NCBI RefSeq assembly: GCF_030816725.1
Contig: NZ_JAUSYG010000001.1
Location: 1,240,001 to 1,304,000, forward strand
From: Pseudarthrobacter defluvii
GTDB lineage: Bacteria > Actinomycetota > Actinomycetes > Actinomycetales > Micrococcaceae
DNA: 64,000 bases
Direction: 5' to 3'
Shown: in pieces, positions 34,078-43,010 of the stretch
How the letters are laid out: every line of letters begins with the position of its first letter
How positions within the stretch are numbered: the stretch's first letter is position 1
Translations under genes and position numbers: made by a program
The notes under the pieces: model-generated
The model's database searches: none
What the model was told of the DNA's origin: nothing
The model's input: only the letters and a program-made list of their open reading frames with translations

Positions 34078-34962
34078 TTACTTCTGTCCCGGACCCGGGA
34101 CCGTGTTCCTGGCAACGGGATCGTTCCCGGCGCCCTCCAAGCCTGTTCGTATCATTGCTGGCGCCGTGCCGCCGGCGGCCTTCTTCGAGCCCCGCCGTTC
34201 AATCCACACGGCGAGCCGTGAAACCGAAATGTTGATGGCGATGTAGATGGCCGCCGCCACAAAGAAGATGGGGAACAGGTACTGGGTGCCCAGGAAGTCC
34301 GCCATGACCTGGACGGCGCGCAGCAGCTCCCCGTACGCCACGATGTAGCCCAGTGAGGTGTCCTTCAGCAGCACCACCATCTGCGCAACGAGCGAGGGCA
34401 TCATGCGGCGGATTGCCTGCGGCAGTTCGATCAGCATGCGCGACTTGTAGCTGGTCAGGCCGATGGCCAGGCCGGCTTCGCGCTGCCCCTTGGGCAGGGA
34501 CTGGATACCGGCGCGGATGATTTCGGCGAAGACAGCCGCGTTGTACAGCACCAGGCCGGCCACGACGGCGACGAACGCGGAGGTGCCGAAGCCCAGGAGG
34601 ATGAAGAGCATCATCAGGACCACGGGCATGCCGCGCAGGAATTCCAGGATGACCCGTATGGGCACCCGGATGGCTGCGGCGTCCGAGATGCGCAGCAGGC
34701 ACAGCATCAGGCCCAGCGGGAACGCAATGACGGCCGCGAGTGCAGCAGCGGAGAGCGTGGAGCCCAGCCCGTTGCCGAGCAAGCGCCACACGTCGGCGCG
34801 GGTGAAGATCTGCCAGCGGCGGGCTTCGAAAATGCCCTGTTGGGCGAGAATCAGGACCACCCAGGCCAACAGGCCAAGAATCAGCAGGCCGCCGACGATG
34901 GAGGCAATGAGGGAAACCCGGCGTGCTTTGGGGCCGGGGACATCGTAAAGAACCGAGCTCAT
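34078..34962 (-). CDS. gluD: Glutamate-type amino acid ABC transporter permease
   Basis: 294-residue HisM/GluD-type permease with about five membrane helices (first at about 20-42, [20 protein letters not shown]). The N-terminal amino-acid permease segment is [20 protein letters not shown]. The EAA loop is [20 protein letters not shown] (about 162-181). A polar tail of about 40 residues follows the last helix. It overlaps the upstream permease gene by 4 bases and ends the operon gluA-gluB-gluC-gluD; gene names follow the corynebacterial glutamate system by order and type. Confidence 0.88.
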   Translation of the reverse strand: MSSVLYDVPGPKARRVSLIASIVGGLLILGLLAWVVLILAQQGIFEARRWQIFTRADVWRLLGNGLGSTLSAAALAAVIAFPLGLMLCLLRISDAAAIRVPIRVILEFLRGMPVVLMMLFILLGFGTSAFVAVVAGLVLYNAAVFAEIIRAGIQSLPKGQREAGLAIGLTSYKSRMLIELPQAIRRMMPSLVAQMVVLLKDTSLGYIVAYGELLRAVQVMADFLGTQYLFPIFFVAAAIYIAINISVSRLAVWIERRGSKKAAGGTAPAMIRTGLEGAGNDPVARNTVPGPGQK

Positions 34963-35609
34963 CGGGCAATCGCCACCTTTCGTTCCACCGTGTTGGCGAG
35001 GATTCCCAGCGGGACGGTGAGGAGCAGATAGAAGAACGCCGTGCCCAGCAGGACTGTGATGACGGCGTCACCGTTGGCGTTGGCCAGCTGGCGGCCGTAG
35101 CCGAACAGCTCCAGCACGAAGAAGGCGCCGGCCACCGAGGAGTTCTTGACCAAGGCGATCAGGATGTTGATCAGCGGCGGGATCACAGTCCGCAGCGCCT
35201 GGGGGAGGATGATGAGCGAGAGCACCTGGCTGAACTTCATGCCGATGCTGCGTGCTGCCTCGGCCTGGCCCACGGGCACGCTGTTGACACCTGAGCGGAC
35301 AGCTTCGGCGATGAACGCGGCGGTGTAGGTGCTGAGGGCGATGATGGCGGCGATCTCGAACTGCTCGAACTTGACCCCGATCCGGGGGAGCACCACCGCT
35401 GCGAAGAAGAACGCGATGGTCAGCGGGGTGTTGCGGAGGACCTCCACGTACACGGTGCTGAAGCCGCGGAGCGCCGCAACCGGGGAGACGCGCGCCGCGG
35501 CCAGCAAGGTGCCAAGGATCAACGCGAAAATGCCGGAGACGACGGAGAGAAAAAGAGTGCGGAGAAAACCCTCCCAGTACAGGGGCAGGTTTTCAAAGAT
35601 GACGTCCAT
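34959..35609 (-). CDS. gluC: Glutamate-type amino acid ABC transporter permease
   Basis: 216-residue HisQ/GluC-type permease with five predicted helices. The start is LYWEGFLRTLFLSVVSGIFA, and the EAA loop is EAARSIGMKFSQVLSLIILP (about 137-156). It pairs with GluD as a heterodimeric channel. It is preceded by a strong stem-loop that separates it from the binding-protein gene, consistent with lower permease expression. Confidence 0.9.
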   Translation of the reverse strand: MDVIFENLPLYWEGFLRTLFLSVVSGIFALILGTLLAAARVSPVAALRGFSTVYVEVLRNTPLTIAFFFAAVVLPRIGVKFEQFEIAAIIALSTYTAAFIAEAVRSGVNSVPVGQAEAARSIGMKFSQVLSLIILPQALRTVIPPLINILIALVKNSSVAGAFFVLELFGYGRQLANANGDAVITVLLGTAFFYLLLTVPLGILANTVERKVAIAR

Positions 35610-35649
35610 AAGATCCTTCGGCTGTAAGCGTGGACGGATTAAAGGCTGT

Positions 35650-35679
35650 ACCGCCGGGGCTGCAGGCAGCCCCGGCGGT
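35650..35679 (-). terminator. Intercistronic hairpin between gluB and gluC
   Basis: ACCGCCGGGGCTG-CAGG-CAGCCCCGGCGGT is a perfect 13-base stem without a T run. It is a probable partial terminator or mRNA stabiliser that raises binding-protein output over permeases. Confidence 0.65.
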
Positions 35680-35693
35680 GCGGCGGACGCTAC

Positions 35694-36581
35694 TTAGTAA
35701 CGGTTGATGGCCGGGAGGGTCGGCGCAGTCTTGATGACCGAACCTGCAGTGGCTTCCCATGCCTTCTTGTAGGAGCCGTCCTTTTCGAAGGATTCGAGCT
35801 GGTCGTTGATCCAGTTGCGGAATTCGGTGTCGCCCTTCTTCAGGCCGATGCCGTACGGCTCCTTGGTGAAGGTTTCATCGGAGGCGAGCTTGAAGGCGTC
35901 CGGTTCCTTGTCCACAAAGCCGGCGAGGATCACGTTGTCCGTGGTCACGGCTTCAACCTGCTTGTTGCGCAGCGGCTCAAGGCAGGCGGAGTAGGTGGCT
36001 GCCGGAACCAGTTCGGCACCGTACTTGTCCACGATGGTGGCAGCCGGGGTGGAGCCGGTGACGGAGCAAACCTTCTTGCCCTTAACGTCCTCGGGCTTCT
36101 TGATGCTGTCATTGTCCTTGTTCACCATGAGCGCCTGGCCGGCTTCGTAGTACGGGCCGGCGAAGTCCACAACCTGCTTGCGCTTGTCGCTGATGGTGTA
36201 GGTGGCGATGACCAGGTCCACCTTGCCCTGCTCGATGAAGGGCTCGCGGTTGGCCGAGACAGTCTCGGACCATTCGATCTTGTCTGCAGGGATGCCCAGC
36301 TTGGCGGCGACCAGCTTGCCGATTTCAACGTCGAAACCGACCGGCTTGCCGTCCAGGCCCACCTGGCCGAACAGCGGCTGGTCGAACTTGGTGCCGATCT
36401 TGATACTGCCGGCGGAGGAGAGTTTCTGCATGGTGGTGCCGGCAGCGAAGGACGGCTTCTCGACGGGGCTGGGGTTGCTGGACCCGCCGGAGTCGCCGCC
36501 GCCGCAGGCGCTGAGGGACAGGGCGAGGGCAGCGGTAGCCGCCACGACGAAGGACTTCCGCCGGGACATAAATGCCTTCAT
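35694..36581 (-). CDS. gluB: Glutamate-type amino acid ABC transporter binding lipoprotein
   Basis: 295-residue family 3 solute-binding protein. The signal peptide ends in the lipobox LSLSAC (Cys about 26), followed by a Gly/Ser linker. The binding domain has IKIGTKFDQPLFGQ, KPVGFDVEIGKLVAAKLGIP and RKQVVDFAGPYYEAGQALMV (about 130-149), typical of glutamate/aspartate binders. GAAAGGAATGTC precedes the ATG at 36581. It lies second in the operon after the ATPase gene, separated by 71 bases. Confidence 0.92.
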   Translation of the reverse strand: MKAFMSRRKSFVVAATAALALSLSACGGGDSGGSSNPSPVEKPSFAAGTTMQKLSSAGSIKIGTKFDQPLFGQVGLDGKPVGFDVEIGKLVAAKLGIPADKIEWSETVSANREPFIEQGKVDLVIATYTISDKRKQVVDFAGPYYEAGQALMVNKDNDSIKKPEDVKGKKVCSVTGSTPAATIVDKYGAELVPAATYSACLEPLRNKQVEAVTTDNVILAGFVDKEPDAFKLASDETFTKEPYGIGLKKGDTEFRNWINDQLESFEKDGSYKKAWEATAGSVIKTAPTLPAINRY

Positions 36582-36652
36582 GACATTCCTTTCATTGGTG
36601 GCCGTGGGATCTTCGGCCTGGATGCGAACTGAAGTGTGGTGGTTCGGATGGA

Positions 36653-37408
36653 TCAGTGCGTGAGCAGCTTGGACAGGAAGTCCTTGGCGCGGTCACTCTT
36701 CGGGTTGGTGAAGAATTCCTCCGGGGTGGCGTCTTCCACGATCTGGCCGTCCGCCATGAAGACCACGCGGTCGGCGGCCTTGCGGGCGAAGCCCATCTCG
36801 TGCGTAACCACGATCATGGTCATGCCTTCCTTTGCGAGTTGGACCATGACATCCAGGACCTCGTTGATCATTTCGGGGTCCAGGGCCGACGTGGGCTCAT
36901 CGAACAGCATGACCTTCGGCTTCATTGCCAAGGCGCGGGCAATCGCGACGCGCTGCTGCTGGCCACCGGAGAGCTGGGCCGGGAGCTTGGGAGCCTGGTG
37001 GCCCACGCCCACCCGTTCAAGGAGCGCCATGGCGTCCTTTTCCGCGGCCGCCTTGGAAACGCCTTTGACCTTGATAGGCCCCAACGTCACGTTCTCAAGG
37101 ATGGTTTTGTGCGCAAACAGGTTGAAGGACTGGAAAACCATTCCGACGTCGGCGCGGAGCTGTGCGAGTTCCTTGCCTTCCTCGGGGAGGACTTTCCCGT
37201 CGATGCTGATGGTTCCGCCCTCGATGGTCTCCAGGCGGTTGATGGCCCGGCACAGGGTGGACTTACCGGAGCCGGAGGGCCCGATGACCACAACAACCTC
37301 GCCCTTGCGGACCTGCAGGTTGATGTCCTTCAGAACGTGCAGCTGGCCGTAATGCTTATTTACGGCGTTCAGGGAGACGAGAGTATCGCCGGGCACATGA
37401 GTAGTCAT
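36653..37408 (-). CDS. gluA: Glutamate-type amino acid ABC transporter ATP-binding protein
   Basis: 251-residue GlnQ/GluA-type ATPase. Walker A is GPSGSGKST (about 43-51), the Q-loop lies in [11 protein letters not shown], the signature is [12 protein letters not shown] (about 142) and Walker B is [14 protein letters not shown]. The ATG at 37408 (MTTHVPGD) gives the normal length; the frame opens 21 bases earlier. There is no ribosome site, but TAGATT lies 7 bases upstream. It heads the gluABCD operon. The LOG-protein gene diverges from it. Confidence 0.93.
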   Translation of the reverse strand: MTTHVPGDTLVSLNAVNKHYGQLHVLKDINLQVRKGEVVVVIGPSGSGKSTLCRAINRLETIEGGTISIDGKVLPEEGKELAQLRADVGMVFQSFNLFAHKTILENVTLGPIKVKGVSKAAAEKDAMALLERVGVGHQAPKLPAQLSGGQQQRVAIARALAMKPKVMLFDEPTSALDPEMINEVLDVMVQLAKEGMTMIVVTHEMGFARKAADRVVFMADGQIVEDATPEEFFTNPKSDRAKDFLSKLLTH

Positions 37409-37415
37409 AGGAAAG

Positions 37416-37421
37416 AATCTA
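37416..37421 (-). promoter_or_regulatory. Candidate -10 box, leaderless gluA
   Basis: TAGATT on the minus strand, 7 bases before the gluA ATG at 37408. Confidence 0.5.
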
Positions 37422-37500
37422 GCGAACAACAGGAGGTTATGACGCCAATCACCCCAAGATCATGCTGATCGTGATTCAAGAGATACCTGCCGTTGGAGGT

Positions 37501-37506
37501 TAGCCT
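37501..37506 (+). promoter_or_regulatory. Candidate -10 box, leaderless LOG-family gene
   Basis: TAGCCT, 6 bases before the ATG at 37513. The spacer AGGGGA could also act as a very close ribosome site. Confidence 0.45.
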
Positions 37507-37512
37507 AGGGGA

Positions 37513-38295
37513 ATGAGCATCAACGCAGATTCGGCCAAGAATTCCCAGCCGCGCCACAAGGGGCCCCTTGAGCTGCGCCGCAAGCAAGCGGCAGTGGAAA
37601 TGTCGGACCAACATCTGCTCGACACCAAAGGCCCGGGCCAGTTTGTCCACACCGATCCCTGGCGCGTCCTGCGCATCCAGAGCGAATTCGTGGAGGGCTT
37701 CGGGGCGCTCGCAGACATTGGAAAAGCGGTCAGCGTCTTCGGCTCGGCCCGTACCAAGCCGGGAAGCCTGTACTACGAAATGGGCGTGCAAGTGGGGCGC
37801 AAGCTCGCTGAAGCCGGGGTAGCCGTGATCACCGGCGGCGGCCCGGGGTCCATGGAAGCGGCCAACCGGGGAACGGTGGAAGGCAACGGCGTGTCGGTGG
37901 GCCTGGGCATTGAGCTGCCGTTCGAACAGGGCCTGAACCAGTGGGTGGACCTCGGCATCAACTTCCGTTACTTCTTTGCCCGCAAAACCATGTTCGTGAA
38001 GTACGCGCAGGGCTTCATCGTGCTGCCCGGCGGGCTGGGCACCTTGGACGAACTGTTCGAAGCCATGGTCCTGGTGCAGACCCGGAAGGTGACCTCCTTC
38101 CCCATCGTGCTTCTCGGCGTCGACTTTTGGGGACCGATGATCGACTGGATCAGGGGCACCCTGGTGGCCGAGGGGATGGTCTCCGAGAAGGACCTCGACC
38201 TCATCCAGCTGGTGGACGACCCCGCCGAAGCCGTGGACCGCGTCCTCCACGCCGCGGTGGCCCCCGCCATGAACGGCGAGCAGCGGCCGGAGTAG
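37513..38295 (+). CDS. LOG-family (TIGR00730) Rossmann-fold protein
   Basis: 260 residues. The LOG signature motifs are present: GGGPGSMEAANRG (about 112-124) and PGGLGTLDELFE (about 174-185). FGSARTKPGS marks the nucleotide-binding start. Members such as cytokinin-activating LOG remove ribose 5-phosphate from nucleotides; many bacterial proteins are mislabelled lysine decarboxylases. A basic N-terminal extension of about 60 residues, with HTDPWRVLRIQSEFVEGFGA, is typical of the actinobacterial group. The true substrate is not known. It is followed after 54 bases by a DivIVA-like gene. Confidence 0.88.
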   Translation: MSINADSAKNSQPRHKGPLELRRKQAAVEMSDQHLLDTKGPGQFVHTDPWRVLRIQSEFVEGFGALADIGKAVSVFGSARTKPGSLYYEMGVQVGRKLAEAGVAVITGGGPGSMEAANRGTVEGNGVSVGLGIELPFEQGLNQWVDLGINFRYFFARKTMFVKYAQGFIVLPGGLGTLDELFEAMVLVQTRKVTSFPIVLLGVDFWGPMIDWIRGTLVAEGMVSEKDLDLIQLVDDPAEAVDRVLHAAVAPAMNGEQRPE

Positions 38296-38349
38296 CCGCC
38301 GGAGCAGCGCGCGCAACGGTTCCAGCCGGCGGTCTGGCACGATGGAACC

Positions 38350-38835
38350 GTGAGCTTCTTCCTCGTTTTCCTCGCTGTCGTGCTGGCGGCGGCGGTCCTC
38401 TGGGCCGGCCTGGGCCGGCGTTCCCGCAAAGCCGGCAAAGCCGGGCTGCCTGCACTCCTTGACGGTGGGTTCGAAGAACCGCCCGCCAACCTTCCGCCGG
38501 TGCTGCTGCCGGAGCAGGCCGTGCCGGAGGACGTGACCCGGCTGCGCTTTTCGCTGGGATTGCGCGGCTACCGGATGGACCAGGTGGACCAGGTCCTGGA
38601 CGAACTGCGGGACCAGCTGGCAGCAAAGGACGCGGAAATAGCAGAGCTGCGCGGCCGGCTGGAGACCTCCCCGGAGCTGCCGGCGGAGCAGGCTTCCGGC
38701 GATGGATCCGCCGCCGGCAATGAAGCCGGGGAGCGGTCCGGAGCGGCGGGAGCCGGGGACAGCGGGGAAACCGCCCTCCCGGCCGGTTCCGCACCCGTCC
38801 CTGAGGACGCAGCACCGGGGAAAGGCGGCCTGTGA
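38350..38835 (+). CDS. Membrane-anchored DivIVA-domain protein
   Basis: 161 residues. An N-terminal helix (about 2-20, FFLVFLAVVLAAAVLWAGLG) is followed by a DivIVA-like segment at about 62-90 (RLRFSLGLRGYRMDQVDQVL, then DELRDQLAAKDAEIAELRGR), which begins a coiled coil. A low-complexity Ala/Glu/Gly/Ser tail completes it. DivIVA domains bind curved membrane at poles and septa, so a role in cell-wall growth or division is a reasonable inference. The start is GTG at 38350. Its stop overlaps the GTG of the mannosyltransferase gene (GTGA), so the two are coupled. Confidence 0.75.
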   Translation: MSFFLVFLAVVLAAAVLWAGLGRRSRKAGKAGLPALLDGGFEEPPANLPPVLLPEQAVPEDVTRLRFSLGLRGYRMDQVDQVLDELRDQLAAKDAEIAELRGRLETSPELPAEQASGDGSAAGNEAGERSGAAGAGDSGETALPAGSAPVPEDAAPGKGGL

Positions 38836-40088
38836 GTACCGTGGCCCGCCGCAGCCCGCTGGCGTCCGCCGGCAACGCAGCCCACCGCGTGGCGTCCGCT
38901 GTCGGCAGCTGGCCGTCGTGGCTTCAGGTAACCGCGCTGTATGCCGCGGCGCGGCTGGTTTCAGCCTGCATCTTCATGGCCGCGGCACTTCATCAGGGCC
39001 CCAACCCATGGTTCCCGCCCAAGCCGGATTACTGGAACTTCATCAACATCTGGGATGCCCGCTGGTACGGCCAAGTCATCGCCAACGGCTACCCGTCGGT
39101 CCTTCCCACGGACAGTGCCGGCAATGTGCAGGAGAACACCTGGGCTTTCTACCCGCTCTATCCGGCACTCGCCGGCGGACTCAGCCGCCTCACCGGTCTC
39201 AGTTCCGCCGCGTCGCTTACGCTGATCGCCATGTTGGCCGGCTGGGGCGCCGCGCTCGCGGTTTACAGACTGTTCCGGCAGAAGGCAGGCCACCCGTCCG
39301 CCATGTGGGGCGTTGCCTTCTTCTCAGCCTTCCCCGTCTCCGCCGTCCTCCAGGTGCCCTACGCCGAACCCCTGTCGCTGCTGCTGCTCGCGTGGGCCCT
39401 GCTGCTGGTGGTCCGCCGGCACTACCTGTGGGCCATCCCCGTGGTGGTCCTGCTGTGCCTGTCCCGGCCCGTCGGTGTCCCCTTTGCCGCCACGGTGGGG
39501 CTGCTCCTGGTCTTCCGCGCCGTGGCATTCGTCCGTGGCGGCCCGCAGCGCGGCGACGACGACGCGGCCCACTCTGGCCGGGACCTCGCGGCACTTACCG
39601 GGCTCACCGCCGTCGCGGGCGTCTCCGCTCTGGCCTGGCCCGCCATGGCGTGGGCCGCCACGGGGGACCCGCGGGCGTACACCAAGACGGAGACGGTGTG
39701 GCGTGGCCAGGACCTGGTGCCTTTCAAGCCGTGGTTCGACACCGGCGTCGAGCTTTTTGGCCCCGTGCTGGGCGTCCTTGCACCCCTGGCCTTCGTTGCA
39801 CTGTTTGGCGCGATGCTGTTCCTTCGCCCGGTGGTACGGCTCGGCGTCGAACTGAGGCTTTGGTGTGCCTGCTACATGGGATACCTGCTGGCATTCCTCC
39901 ATCCCCAGACCAGCACTTTCAGGATGCTGCTTCCGCTGTTCCCGCTGGCGCTGGGCGCGGTGTTCCTGTCCCGCTCAAGGGCATACCGGGGGGCCGTGGT
40001 GGTGATGTTCCTGCTGCTCCAGGTTGTATGGATCGTCTGGCTGTGGGCCTGGGCGCCGCTGCCCGGCGGAGGCGATTATCCGCCCTAG
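38832..40088 (+). CDS. PIG-V-like mannosyltransferase family membrane protein
   Basis: 418 residues with about nine predicted membrane helices. Early motifs resemble the GPI mannosyltransferase II (PIG-V) family: WNFINIWDARWYGQVIANGY (about 66-85), holding the DxRWY acidic motif, and NTWAFYPLYPALAGGLSRLT (about 98-117). Bacterial members are thought to move mannose from polyprenyl-phosphate-mannose onto lipid or protein acceptors at the outer membrane face; the acceptor here is unknown. It starts at a GTG overlapping the DivIVA-like gene. The last residues (PLPGGGDYPP) are unusual but within the frame. Confidence 0.8.
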   Translation: MSTVARRSPLASAGNAAHRVASAVGSWPSWLQVTALYAAARLVSACIFMAAALHQGPNPWFPPKPDYWNFINIWDARWYGQVIANGYPSVLPTDSAGNVQENTWAFYPLYPALAGGLSRLTGLSSAASLTLIAMLAGWGAALAVYRLFRQKAGHPSAMWGVAFFSAFPVSAVLQVPYAEPLSLLLLAWALLLVVRRHYLWAIPVVVLLCLSRPVGVPFAATVGLLLVFRAVAFVRGGPQRGDDDAAHSGRDLAALTGLTAVAGVSALAWPAMAWAATGDPRAYTKTETVWRGQDLVPFKPWFDTGVELFGPVLGVLAPLAFVALFGAMLFLRPVVRLGVELRLWCACYMGYLLAFLHPQTSTFRMLLPLFPLALGAVFLSRSRAYRGAVVVMFLLLQVVWIVWLWAWAPLPGGGDYPP

Positions 40089-40322
40089 CAAAACCTGCTT
40101 CTGCGCAGGTCAGGGCGGGAATACCCCCTGCAGGAAAATGTCCATCGATTAGCTACGGACGGGTAATTCCGCGATAATGATAGGTAAGCAAGGACAAAAG
40201 CATTCAGAAAACTCGCAGCCCTGGCCGTGGTGACCACCACGCCGCCAGAGCCGCCTGATCGACATGCGGACACAGCCCGCCCGGGCTGATTAGTCCTGGA
40301 ACAAAATGGAGGGGAATTCCTC

Positions 40323-40490
40323 ATGGCGGCTATGAAACCACGCACCGGCGACGGCCCAATGGAAGTCACCAAGGAGGGCCGCAGCCTGATCATGCGCGTC
40401 CCGCTCGAAGGCGGCGGGCGCCTTGTGGTCGAGCTCAATGCTGCCGAAGCAGCCAATCTCAGGGAATGCCTGGTCGGCGTTACCGAATAA
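40323..40490 (+). CDS. DUF3117 small protein
   Basis: 55 residues, starting MAAMKPRTGDGPMEVTKEGR and ending LRECLVGVTE. It matches DUF3117, a small beta-rich protein conserved almost throughout Actinobacteria and of unknown function. ATGGAGGGGAATTCCTC gives a strong ribosome site ahead of the ATG. The 230 bases upstream (40089-40322) contain no other gene; a GATAATG stretch near 40176 may belong to its promoter. Confidence 0.88.
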   Translation: MAAMKPRTGDGPMEVTKEGRSLIMRVPLEGGGRLVVELNAAEAANLRECLVGVTE

Positions 40491-40551
40491 ATCGTGCACG
40501 ACAGGGTCCGCGGCCTACCGGCTGCGGGCCCTGTTCTGTCTCCGGGGATCC

Positions 40552-41184
40552 CTATTTCTTGACGGCCACCAGCAGGCCGTCCCCGGTGGGAAGCATGGCG
40601 GAAGCCAACCTGTCGTCGTCGCGGATTGCCCTGCCCACCTGCCGCAAGGTCACTGTGTTCGGCTCCCGGCCCGCAGGGTTGGCCACCTTGTCCTTGTCCA
40701 GGGCGTCATTGATGACCAGCAAACCGGAACGCTTGAGCAGCCGGATGGCCTGTTCCACATAGCCGGGGAGGCCCGGCTTGTCCGCGTCGATAAACACCAG
40801 GTCGTAGGCGCCGTCCGTCAGCCGTGGCAGGACATCGCGCGCGCGGCCGGAAATGGTGCGGGTTCTGTTGGCGGGGCTGCCGGCTTCGGCGAAGGCCTCC
40901 CGGGCGGCCCTCAGGTGTTCGACGTCGACGTCGATAGTGGTCAGGACCGCGTGCGGACCCAGACCCCGCAGCAGGCACACGCCGGACACTCCGGCGCCAG
41001 TGCCGATTTCCACTGCGGTCTGGGCCTTGGATGCCGAAGCCAGCACCGTGAGGACTGCGCCCACGCCGGGGCTGATGGCGTTGACCCCCAGTTCAAACGA
41101 ACGTTCCCGGGCCCGAAGCATAACCTCATCCTCAGCGGGCAGATCTTCTGCATAGGACCAGCTGCTGGACTTGTCGGCGCTCAT
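40552..41184 (-). CDS. SAM-dependent O-methyltransferase (COMT-like)
   Basis: 210-residue class I methyltransferase of the small O-methyltransferase (Methyltransf_3) family. SAM motif I is AVEIGTGAGVSGV (about 56-68), the acidic end of strand 2 is TTIDVD, and the metal-site segment is LVFIDADKPG (about 128-137), with INDAL later. In mycobacteria the homologous gene (Rv1220c type) also lies divergently next to sigE, as here. The substrate is unknown. The ATG at 41184 follows AGCGATAATCC, so no ribosome site is visible. Confidence 0.88.
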   Translation of the reverse strand: MSADKSSSWSYAEDLPAEDEVMLRARERSFELGVNAISPGVGAVLTVLASASKAQTAVEIGTGAGVSGVCLLRGLGPHAVLTTIDVDVEHLRAAREAFAEAGSPANRTRTISGRARDVLPRLTDGAYDLVFIDADKPGLPGYVEQAIRLLKRSGLLVINDALDKDKVANPAGREPNTVTLRQVGRAIRDDDRLASAMLPTGDGLLVAVKK

Positions 41185-41413
41185 GGATTATCGCTTTCTG
41201 GGCGTAAGGGGGGAATGTTTCCTCAAGCCTACTGGGTGCGGGACTGCAGGCCGGGGAAGAACCTGTTGGGCCCAAGGCTGAAGTTTGCCGGCAGTCAGGA
41301 AATTCCCAGCCAAGTTTGACATGATTGGTATCCGCTCATCCAAACGGTGACCGGCGCCGAATCAGAGATGTCAACAGTATCCGGGCGTTAGCATTCCACG
41401 AGGGGAGTGGACG

Positions 41414-42028
41414 ATGTCATCTTCAGTTGTGGCACCTGTCCCTGCAGTCACCAATCCCGATGATGAGTGGGTCCGTCCCACCTGGGAAGAAGTGGTCACC
41501 AACCATTCCGCAAAGGTCTACCGGTTGGCTTACCGCCTGACCGGCAACAAGTTTGACGCCGAGGACCTTACCCAGGAAGTGTTCGTCCGCGTCTTCCGTT
41601 CCCTGGAGAACTTCAAACCCGGAACGCTTGACGGCTGGCTGCACCGAATCACCACCAACCTGTTCCTTGACCAGGCGCGCCGCAAGACCCGCATCCGTTT
41701 CGACGCACTGGCGGAAGACGCAGAGTCCCGCCTGCCCGGCCGGGAACCCGGTCCGGAACAGAGCTTCGAACTGAACAACCTGGACCTGGATGTGCAGGCC
41801 GCGCTGGAGGAACTTCCGCCGGACTTCCGCGCCGCCGTCGTCCTGTGTGACCTCGAAGGGCTGTCCTACGACGAAGTCGCGGAAGCGCTGGGCGTAAAAC
41901 TGGGCACCGTCCGCTCGCGCATCCACCGCGGCAGGACCATGCTCCGGGAGAAGCTGGCCCACCGTGACCCGCGTCCGCAGCAGTCCCGCCGGAAGCTTTC
42001 GATGCCGCGCATCGCCGGCATCCTCTGA
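41414..42028 (+). CDS. sigE: ECF sigma factor SigE
   Basis: 204-residue extracytoplasmic-function sigma factor. Region 2 (about 28-98) has [20 protein letters not shown], then [10 protein letters not shown] and [18 protein letters not shown]. Region 4 (about 135-185) has [20 protein letters not shown], then [20 protein letters not shown]. Neighbours (methyltransferase upstream; anti-sigma gene, tatB and mrp downstream) match the mycobacterial sigE locus, which answers envelope stress. GAGGGGAGTGG precedes the ATG at 41414. The anti-sigma gene starts 7 bases after the stop. Confidence 0.93.
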   Translation: MSSSVVAPVPAVTNPDDEWVRPTWEEVVTNHSAKVYRLAYRLTGNKFDAEDLTQEVFVRVFRSLENFKPGTLDGWLHRITTNLFLDQARRKTRIRFDALAEDAESRLPGREPGPEQSFELNNLDLDVQAALEELPPDFRAAVVLCDLEGLSYDEVAEALGVKLGTVRSRIHRGRTMLREKLAHRDPRPQQSRRKLSMPRIAGIL

Positions 42029-42035
42029 ACGGGAC

Positions 42036-42941
42036 ATGAATTCCAAGTTTCCTTTCGGCGGCAGGCATCAGCGCACGGGCAGCCACCTTGAGGCCTGCCA
42101 CGAGTGCGCCGCCACCGTCCGCCGGGAACGGCAGTACCTTGAGCGTCTCCGGGACGCTCCCATCCCGCCCGCCAGCGACGACCTGACGGCACGGCTGCTG
42201 GCGCGCACCCACGAACTGGCCGCCCAGCCGCCCCCGCCCGGGCACCAAAGCAGCACCTCGCGCCTGGCCGTACGGGCCCTCGCGCTGACCGCAGGCGGAA
42301 CCATGGCCGCCGCCGGAGTGCTGGCCGTGGGGGCCTTCACAGCTGCAGGCGATCCTGCCGGCGGCGAGGCCCAGGGCACCGAAGCCGCCTTCTCGCACGT
42401 GTCGTCACAGACCCCCGCCGATGGCCGGACTTTGAGCCCAGCCCAACTGGCCACCCTGCGCTCCGAGGGATGGGCCTGCCCCGACCTGCAGGCCCTGGGA
42501 TTCCGCCTCGAAACGGCCAAGGCGCTGGTGGTTGACGGCCAGCCCGCAGTGGAGCTCCGGCTCACCAACGGAGCCCAGCATGCCACCGTTACCGAGCAGC
42601 ACCCGGTCAGCGGGCACCCCGCAGCACAGGCCACGCCGGCTGCAGGAAGCGTGCCGGGGGAAACCGCCGGAGCCCGAGGTAGCACGGGCCTCTCAGGGGA
42701 TTGGGCCACCACTCCCTGGACTGCCACTTACCGGGCAGCCGGCCTGACTATCACCTACCGCTCGGACCTGCCCGCCGCGCAGGCCAACGAAGCACTGCCT
42801 ATCCTCAAGCGACTTGCGGACACTGCCGCGGAGGGGGTGGCGGCCGCCGTTCCGGAAACCCCTGAGGGACAGACCGCCGAGCCCCTGGAGACCCGGCTGG
42901 AGCGCGGGTTCAGCAAGATTGCCGCTTTGTTCACCCAGTGA
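42036..42941 (+). CDS. Zinc-binding anti-sigma factor with large extracytoplasmic domain (RseA-like)
   Basis: 301 residues. The zinc anti-sigma motif H-x3-C-x2-C is clear in HLEACHECA (about 18-26), preceded by basic residues. One membrane helix at about 80-105 (LAVRALALTAGGTMAAAGVL) separates this cytoplasmic part from an external domain of about 190 residues containing LRSEGWACPDLQALGFRLET. It should hold SigE inactive until envelope stress triggers its release or cleavage. The ATG at 42036 follows the sigE stop by 7 bases; a longer open frame overlapping sigE is rejected. The external domain is much larger than in mycobacterial RseA. Confidence 0.88.
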   Translation: MNSKFPFGGRHQRTGSHLEACHECAATVRRERQYLERLRDAPIPPASDDLTARLLARTHELAAQPPPPGHQSSTSRLAVRALALTAGGTMAAAGVLAVGAFTAAGDPAGGEAQGTEAAFSHVSSQTPADGRTLSPAQLATLRSEGWACPDLQALGFRLETAKALVVDGQPAVELRLTNGAQHATVTEQHPVSGHPAAQATPAAGSVPGETAGARGSTGLSGDWATTPWTATYRAAGLTITYRSDLPAAQANEALPILKRLADTAAEGVAAAVPETPEGQTAEPLETRLERGFSKIAALFTQ

Positions 42942-43010
42942 TGCGGACTCTTGCTCCGTCCGCCGGACGGGAATCGTCACTCGCAGCCCGGAAAGGGTAA
43001 TCTTCCTAAA

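Noticed and set aside
41964..42035. A longer N-terminus for the anti-sigma factor starting inside sigE
   Set aside because: The extra residues are encoded within sigE in another frame, and the ATG at 42036 gives the normal zinc-motif spacing.
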